Notes under the pieces: generated by a model
What the model was told of the DNA's origin: nothing
Database searches by the model: none
Seen by the model: the letters and a program-made list of their open reading frames with translations, nothing else
Source of the DNA: Dechloromonas sp.
Lineage (GTDB): Bacteria > Pseudomonadota > Gammaproteobacteria > Burkholderiales > Rhodocyclaceae
Direction: 5' to 3'
Assembly (NCBI GenBank): GCA_028687035.1
Contig: JAQUAX010000004.1
Span: 171,927-235,926, forward strand
Length of the DNA: 64,000 nt
Program-made: the position numbers and the translations under genes
Shown here: piece by piece, positions 57,949-64,000 of the stretch
Layout of the letters: the number at the start of each line of letters is the position of its first letter
Numbering within the stretch: the first letter of the stretch is position 1

Positions 57949-58796
57949 TCAAGATGAAGGGACTGGGGCGCGGCCTCGACGCGCTGCTCGCCGGCAGCGA
58001 CCGGCCGCAGGGCGACGAGCAGCGCAACCTGCCGGTCGAACGGCTGCGTCCGGGCAAATACCAGCCGCGGACCCACATGGACGAGGCCTCGCTGGCCGAA
58101 CTGGCCGCCTCGATCAAGGCGCAGGGCGTCATGCAGCCGATCCTGGTGCGCGCCGTCGACAAGACGCCGGGCGCCGAGCGCTACGAGATCGTCGCCGGCG
58201 AACGGCGCTGGCGCGCCGCCCAGCTGGCCGGCTTGACCGAGGTGCCGGTGCTGGTCCGCGCGATTCCCGACGAGCAGGCGCTGGCGATGGCGCTGATCGA
58301 GAACATCCAGCGCGAAAACCTCAATCCGCTCGAGGAGGCCCTCGGCCTGCAGCGCCTGATCGACGAATTCGGCCTGACCCACCAGCAGGCAGCCGACGCG
58401 GTCGGCCGTTCGCGCCCGGCTGCGTCCAACCTGCTGCGCCTGCTGCAGCTGAGCCCGGTCGTCCAGGAAATGCTGATGGTCGGCAAGCTCGACATGGGCC
58501 ACGCCCGCGCCCTGCTTCCGTTGTCCGTCGTGCAACAGGTCGCCGTCGCCCAGCGCATCGTGCATCGCGGCATGTCCGTCCGCGAAGCCGAGCGCCTGGT
58601 CCAGCAGTTGCTCAATCCGCCGAAAAAGGCCTCCGTCCAGCCGGTCGACCGCGACCTGCTGCGCCTGCAGGAGGAGCTTTCCGACAACATCGGCGCCGCC
58701 GTCGCGATCCGCAGCAGCAAGAAGGGTTCCGGGAAAATCACCATCGAATTCAACAGCCTGGATCAGCTCGACGGCATCCTCGGCCGGTTGCGCTAG
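57945..58796 (+). CDS. parB: Chromosome-partitioning protein ParB (Spo0J)
   Basis: Protein of 283 residues. The N-terminal CTPase/ParB core includes LRPGKYQPRTHMDEASLAELA and the GERRWRAAQLAG segment, the box II region IENIQRENLNPLEEALGLQR, a helix-turn-helix (THQQAADAVGRSRPAASNLL) and a C-terminal dimerisation part (ITIEFNSLDQLDGILGRLR). It loads at parS and spreads. ATG at 57945 overlaps parA. No full parS site was found in this window. Confidence 0.95.
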
Positions 58797-58841
58797 GCCG
58801 GCTCCGGCATTCGGAGATTACGGGAAAACCCGTACTTTCCA

Positions 58842-58871
58842 TTGACGCCGGAAGTTGAGGTCTTGTATCAT
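58842..58871 (+). promoter_or_regulatory. Sigma-70-type promoter of the atp operon
   Basis: TTGACG at 58842-58847 and TATCAT at 58866-58871 are separated by 18 bases, about 42 bases before atpI. This fits the main promoter of the ATP synthase genes. Confidence 0.6.
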
Positions 58872-58912
58872 TTAAGTCTGTGTGACACAGACGGTCTACG
58901 GGCGCGAGCACC

Positions 58913-59254
58913 ATGTTCAAGGCAATATTCCTGCAATTTGGTGCAGCCGTAATAACAGCGCTCGGGGCCGGTGCGATCGTAGGAACGCGGGGGCTTGTTT
59001 CGGTGGGGCTGGCGGCTGTCGCCTGCATACTTCCCAACCTTCTCTTTGCCGTCCGGCTGACGATGGTGAATAACCGCCCGGGGGCATCCTATGCGGCCAA
59101 TTTCTTCATCGGTGAGTTCCTGAAGATCGGCGTCACCATTGGATTACTGGCAATCGCCATCAAGGGGTATCCCGAGATGCACTGGCCCAGCTTGCTGATC
59201 GGGTTTGCGATTGTCCTGCATGCAGGTTTTATAGCGTTTTGGAAGAAACCCTGA
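58913..59254 (+). CDS. atpI: ATP synthase protein I (AtpI)
   Basis: Membrane protein of 113 residues with four hydrophobic helices (VITALGAGAIVGTRGL, GLAAVACILPNLLFAVRL, EFLKIGVTIGLLAIAIKG, LLIGFAIVLHAGFIAFW). It leads the atp operon and is thought to help assemble the c-ring or load magnesium; the sequence is poorly conserved. The start at 58913 follows a good promoter. It overlaps no gene; atpB starts 2 bases after its stop. Confidence 0.85.
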   Translation: MFKAIFLQFGAAVITALGAGAIVGTRGLVSVGLAAVACILPNLLFAVRLTMVNNRPGASYAANFFIGEFLKIGVTIGLLAIAIKGYPEMHWPSLLIGFAIVLHAGFIAFWKKP

Positions 59255-59256
59255 TT

Positions 59257-60123
59257 ATGTCTACAGCAGGCCACGAAGCAGTTGCGAACGCGCCGACCGC
59301 CGGCGAATACATCGTTCACCACCTGACCCACTGGAATACCACCGGTCATCCCCAGAAGGACATCATCGACTTCAGCATCATCAACGTCGATACCCTGTTC
59401 TTCTCTATCCTGATGGGCGTCATCGGCCTGTTCGTGATGTGGCGCGTCGCCAAGAGCGTCACTTCCGGCGTGCCGGGTCGCACCCAGGCCGCCGTCGAGA
59501 TCCTGCTCGAGATGGTCAACGACCAGGCCAAGGGCATCGTGCATAGCGCCGAGTCCCGTAAGTTCGTCGGCCCGCTGGCGCTGACCGTGTTCGTCTGGAT
59601 CTTCCTGATGAACTCGATGGACTTCCTGCCGCTCGACGTCCTGCCGAATCTCTGGCAAGCCATTACCGGCGACCATCACGCCTACCTGCGCGTCGTCCCG
59701 TCGGCCGACCTGAACGGTACCCTCGGCATGTCGGTCGGCGTGCTGCTCGTCTGCCTGTACTACAACATCAAGATCAAGGGCTTCGGCGGCTGGATGCACG
59801 AACTCTTCACCGCGCCGTTCGGCAGCCACCCGCTGCTCTACCCGATCAACTTCGCGATGCAGATGATCGAATTCCTCGCCAAGACCGTTTCCCACGGTAT
59901 GCGGTTGTTCGGCAACATGTACGCCGGCGAACTGGTCTTCATGCTGATCGCGCTGATGGGCGCCGCCTGGGCGGGCACCGCGACCGGTGTCTTCCTGTGG
60001 ATCGGCCACGTGCTGGCCGGTTCGATCTGGGCCATTTTCCACATCCTGATCGTCGCGCTGCAGGCCTTCATCTTCATGATGCTGACCCTGGTTTACGTCG
60101 GCCAGGCCCACGAAGCGCACTAA
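59257..60123 (+). CDS. atpB: ATP synthase F0 subunit a
   Basis: Protein of 288 residues forming the half-channels for protons. The key arginine lies in KTVSHGMRLFGNMYAGELVF, where SHGMRLFGN matches the family, and the last helix is LQAFIFMMLTLVYVGQAHE. About six hydrophobic helices are visible. The start is ATG at 59257; an upstream TTG in the same frame is less likely. It is followed by a 65-base AT-rich gap before atpE. Confidence 0.95.
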   Translation: MSTAGHEAVANAPTAGEYIVHHLTHWNTTGHPQKDIIDFSIINVDTLFFSILMGVIGLFVMWRVAKSVTSGVPGRTQAAVEILLEMVNDQAKGIVHSAESRKFVGPLALTVFVWIFLMNSMDFLPLDVLPNLWQAITGDHHAYLRVVPSADLNGTLGMSVGVLLVCLYYNIKIKGFGGWMHELFTAPFGSHPLLYPINFAMQMIEFLAKTVSHGMRLFGNMYAGELVFMLIALMGAAWAGTATGVFLWIGHVLAGSIWAIFHILIVALQAFIFMMLTLVYVGQAHEAH

Positions 60124-60176
60124 GTAGTCCCCGGTTTCTCTGTAGTTTGTTTTTGTTTTACTTACTTTAACCTTAG

Positions 60177-60437
<261 letters not shown>

Positions 60438-60478
60438 TTGATCCTCTTCCCATCAACCCTTTAGAAGAGGAATAGACC

Positions 60479-60949
60479 GTGAATCTGAACGCAACGCTGT
60501 TTGCACAGCTCGTTGTGTTCTTCATTCTGGCGTGGTTCACGATGCAATTCGTGTGGCCGCCCATTGTGAAGGCGCTCGACGAGCGTGCGAAGAAGATCGC
60601 GGATGGACTGGCTGCCGCCGAGCGCGGCAAGCAGGATCTCGAACTGGCCACCAAGCGCTCCACGGATGCCCTCCGTGAAGGCAAGGAAAAGGCCGCCGAA
60701 CTGATCGGCAATGCTGAAAAGCGTGCCGCCCAGCTGATCGAAGAAGCCAAGTCGACCGCCAAGGTCGAAGCGGATCGCATCGTTGCCGGTGCGAAGGCTG
60801 AAATCGAGCAGGAAGCTGTCCGCGCCAAGGAACAACTGCGCGAACAGGTGGCGACCCTGGTTGTTTCCGGTGCGGAAAAGATTCTGCGTCGCGAGATCAA
60901 TGCCCAGGCTCATGCCGACATTCTGGCTACGATCAAACAGGATCTGTAA
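60479..60949 (+). CDS. atpF: ATP synthase F0 subunit b
   Basis: Peripheral-stalk protein of 156 residues: one N-terminal membrane helix ([20 protein letters not shown]) followed by a long charged coiled coil ([20 protein letters not shown]). The start is GTG at 60479 with AGAGGAATAGACC before it. It dimerises and ties F1 to F0 through the delta subunit encoded next. Confidence 0.95.
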   Translation: MNLNATLFAQLVVFFILAWFTMQFVWPPIVKALDERAKKIADGLAAAERGKQDLELATKRSTDALREGKEKAAELIGNAEKRAAQLIEEAKSTAKVEADRIVAGAKAEIEQEAVRAKEQLREQVATLVVSGAEKILRREINAQAHADILATIKQDL

Positions 60950-60954
60950 CGCTT

Positions 60955-61488
60955 ATGGCTGAATCCGTCACCATCGCTCGCCCCTACGCCGAGGCCGCCT
61001 ACCGCGTCGCCAAGGAAACCGGGGCCCAGGGCGCCTGGTCGCTGCGCCTGCAGAAGCTCGCGCTGATCGCCCAGGATGGGGACATGGCTTCGGTCATGAG
61101 CAATCCCCAGCTCTCCGCTGAGCAGGTTGCCAACCTGATCGTCTCGCTGTGCGAAGACAACGATCCGGTCCTGGCCAACTTCGTTCGTACCCTCGCAGAA
61201 AACCGGCGTCTCGCACTCCTGCCGGAGATTTCCCGGCTTTTCGATCTGGCCAAGAGCCAGGAAGAAGGGGTCAAGGAGGCGGTGGTGCATTCCGCATTCC
61301 CCATTGACGACACCCAAGTGGCTGCCCTGCTGCAACAGCTGGAACCCCGCTTCGGTACCCGCCTGACCGCCCGCGTCGAAGTCGACCCGAGCCTGATCGG
61401 CGGTGTGCGGGTCGCCGTGGGTGACCAGGTGCTGGATGCTTCAGTCCGCGGCAAACTCGACGCGATGGCCGTGGCGCTGAACAACTAG
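60955..61488 (+). CDS. atpH: ATP synthase F1 subunit delta
   Basis: Protein of 177 residues. The N-terminal helical domain (SVTIARPYAEAAYRVAKETG) binds the alpha subunits' N-termini, and the C-terminal domain (VEVDPSLIGGVRVAVGDQVLDASVRGKL) binds the b dimer. The start lies 5 bases after atpF and its stop 9 bases before atpA. All signatures fit the OSCP/delta family. Confidence 0.95.
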   Translation: MAESVTIARPYAEAAYRVAKETGAQGAWSLRLQKLALIAQDGDMASVMSNPQLSAEQVANLIVSLCEDNDPVLANFVRTLAENRRLALLPEISRLFDLAKSQEEGVKEAVVHSAFPIDDTQVAALLQQLEPRFGTRLTARVEVDPSLIGGVRVAVGDQVLDASVRGKLDAMAVALNN

Positions 61489-61497
61489 GAGAATTTC

Positions 61498-63036
<1,539 letters not shown>

Positions 63037-63051
63037 TCTTAGGAGAACGCC

Positions 63052-63915
63052 ATGCCTAGCGGCAAGGAAATTCGCAACAAGATCAAGAGCGTAGAGAATA
63101 CGCGCAAGATCACCAAGGCCATGGAGATGGTGGCTGCATCCAAAATGCGCAAGGCGCAGGACCGGATGCGGGCTTCCCGTCCCTATGGCGAGAAGATCCG
63201 GCGCGTTGCAGCAAATCTCTCGAACGCTCTGACCGAGTACAAGCATCCCTTCCTCGACAAGCGCGAGCAGAAGTCGGTGGGTCTGGTGCTGGTCACGTCC
63301 GATAAGGGTCTGTGCGGCGGCTTGAACTCGAACATCCTGCGTCTTGCGCTGAGCAAGATGAAGGAATTCGAGGCGAGCGCCACCAAACTCCAGGCGACCT
63401 GCATCGGCAACAAGGGTTTCGGCTTCATGCAGCGTTTCGGCGCGAAGATCGTCTCGCACGCAGTTGCGCTGGGCGATACGCCGCACCTCGAGAAGCTGAT
63501 CGGTCCGGTCAAGGTCCAACTCGACGCCTATATGAACGGCGAAATCGACGCGCTGTACATTGGCTACACCCGCTTCATCAACACGATGAAGCAGGAACCG
63601 GTGTTCGAACAACTGCTCCCGCTGGCGGACGAAACCGTCAAGTCGGCCCACCAGGCTGGCTGGGACTACGTGTACGAGCCGGAAGCCAAGGCCGTTATCG
63701 ACGATCTGCTGATCCGTTACGTCGAAGCGTTGATCTACCAGGCAGTGGCCGAAAACATGGCCTCCGAGCAGTCCGCCCGGATGGTTGCCATGAAGTCCGC
63801 TTCCGACAACGCGAAGAACGTCATCGGTGAATTGAAGCTGGTCTATAACAAGGCCCGTCAGGCCGCGATTACCAAGGAACTTTCGGAAATCGTGAGCGGC
63901 GCCGCCGCTGTCTGA
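63052..63915 (+). CDS. atpG: ATP synthase F1 subunit gamma
   Basis: Central rotor subunit of 287 residues. It starts with [29 protein letters not shown] coiled-coil helix, has the [16 protein letters not shown] core motif (about residue 84), and ends with the second coiled-coil helix ([34 protein letters not shown] region). It begins 15 bases after atpA and is followed by atpD after 36 bases. Confidence 0.96.
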   Translation: MPSGKEIRNKIKSVENTRKITKAMEMVAASKMRKAQDRMRASRPYGEKIRRVAANLSNALTEYKHPFLDKREQKSVGLVLVTSDKGLCGGLNSNILRLALSKMKEFEASATKLQATCIGNKGFGFMQRFGAKIVSHAVALGDTPHLEKLIGPVKVQLDAYMNGEIDALYIGYTRFINTMKQEPVFEQLLPLADETVKSAHQAGWDYVYEPEAKAVIDDLLIRYVEALIYQAVAENMASEQSARMVAMKSASDNAKNVIGELKLVYNKARQAAITKELSEIVSGAAAV

Positions 63916-63951
63916 CGCTAGCGCGAAGATTTTATTTTTGGGGATTTGAAT

Positions 63952-64000
63952 ATGAGTCAAGGTTCAATCGTTCAGTGCATCGGCGCCGTTGTGGACATCC
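63952..64000 (+). CDS. atpD: ATP synthase F1 subunit beta (partial, N-terminal 16 residues)
   Basis: Only the first 16 codons are in the window (MSQGSIVQCIGAVVDI), matching the usual beginning of the catalytic beta subunit (GxVxQxxGxVVDxxF). The ATG at 63952 is preceded by a short AT-rich gap with GGGGA. The rest lies beyond the window end. Confidence 0.9.
   Translation, partial: MSQGSIVQCIGAVVDI

Overview
The window is GC-rich, tightly packed chromosomal DNA from a betaproteobacterium, most likely Rhodocyclales (Azonexus, Dechloromonas, Zoogloea or Propionivibrio-like). The main grounds are a circularly permuted two-piece tmRNA gene with tag ANDEQFAIAA, the chain mnmG-rsmG-parA-parB-atpIBEFHAGD, the tolQRAB-pal-cpoB-queE and ruv clusters, and B12-dependent propionate metabolism. 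The species assignment is inference. No prophage, insertion sequence, CRISPR array or secretion island was recognised, so most of the window is core genome.

Layout. 1-4.4 kb: propionyl-CoA carboxylase beta (cut by the window edge), meaB and methylmalonyl-CoA mutase on the minus strand, divergent from a GntR/FCD regulator. 4.5-9.5 kb: acetate symporter actP with its DUF485 partner, an enoyl-CoA hydratase, a TSUP permease, an EVE protein, 6S RNA, zapA and a zapB-like gene. 9.6-16.2 kb: a cobalamin riboswitch followed by btuB-btuC-btuD-btuF-cobO-cobB, which would supply the cofactor for the mutase. 16.3-25.4 kb: a Tim44-like protein, SelO, a cation-efflux protein, a metallo-beta-lactamase-fold protein, a YeeE/YedE transporter, queC, a PAS-GGDEF-EAL protein and a PilZ protein. 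25.4-31.5 kb: ybgC-tolQRAB-pal-cpoB-queE (cell-envelope Tol-Pal system) and a small secreted protein.

31.5-37.5 kb: yebC, a DMT permease, ruvC, a UbiA-type prenyltransferase, ruvA, an AI-2E-type permease and ruvB, joined mostly by 4-base overlaps. A second, truncated copy of the ruvC start lies between the permease and ruvC. 37.5-42.4 kb: a HerA-like ATPase, a one-heme DUF3365 protein, a LysR regulator, a second DMT permease and an unknown secreted protein. 42.5-47.6 kb: EIIA(Man)-HPr-EI phosphotransferase proteins with no sugar permease, then a PhnD-like binding protein overlapping a hybrid histidine kinase. 47.7-51.4 kb: an OprC/NosA-like copper receptor, a Crp/Fnr regulator and a TonB protein. 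51.4-54.5 kb: the permuted tmRNA, riboflavin synthase and a DUF6600-type protein with a tetrapeptide repeat. 54.7-64 kb: tRNA/rRNA modification genes, chromosome partitioning and the F-type ATP synthase operon, cut inside atpD.

The most unusual item is the duplicated ruvC start at 35651-35849. It forms a 48-codon mini-ORF that overlaps its upstream neighbour's stop and the intact ruvC start, so translational coupling appears to be kept across the duplication. Also notable are the permuted tmRNA, two AT-rich palindromes in divergent promoter regions, a perfect inverted repeat before the copper receptor, and the permease-less phosphotransferase system beside a binding-protein/kinase pair.
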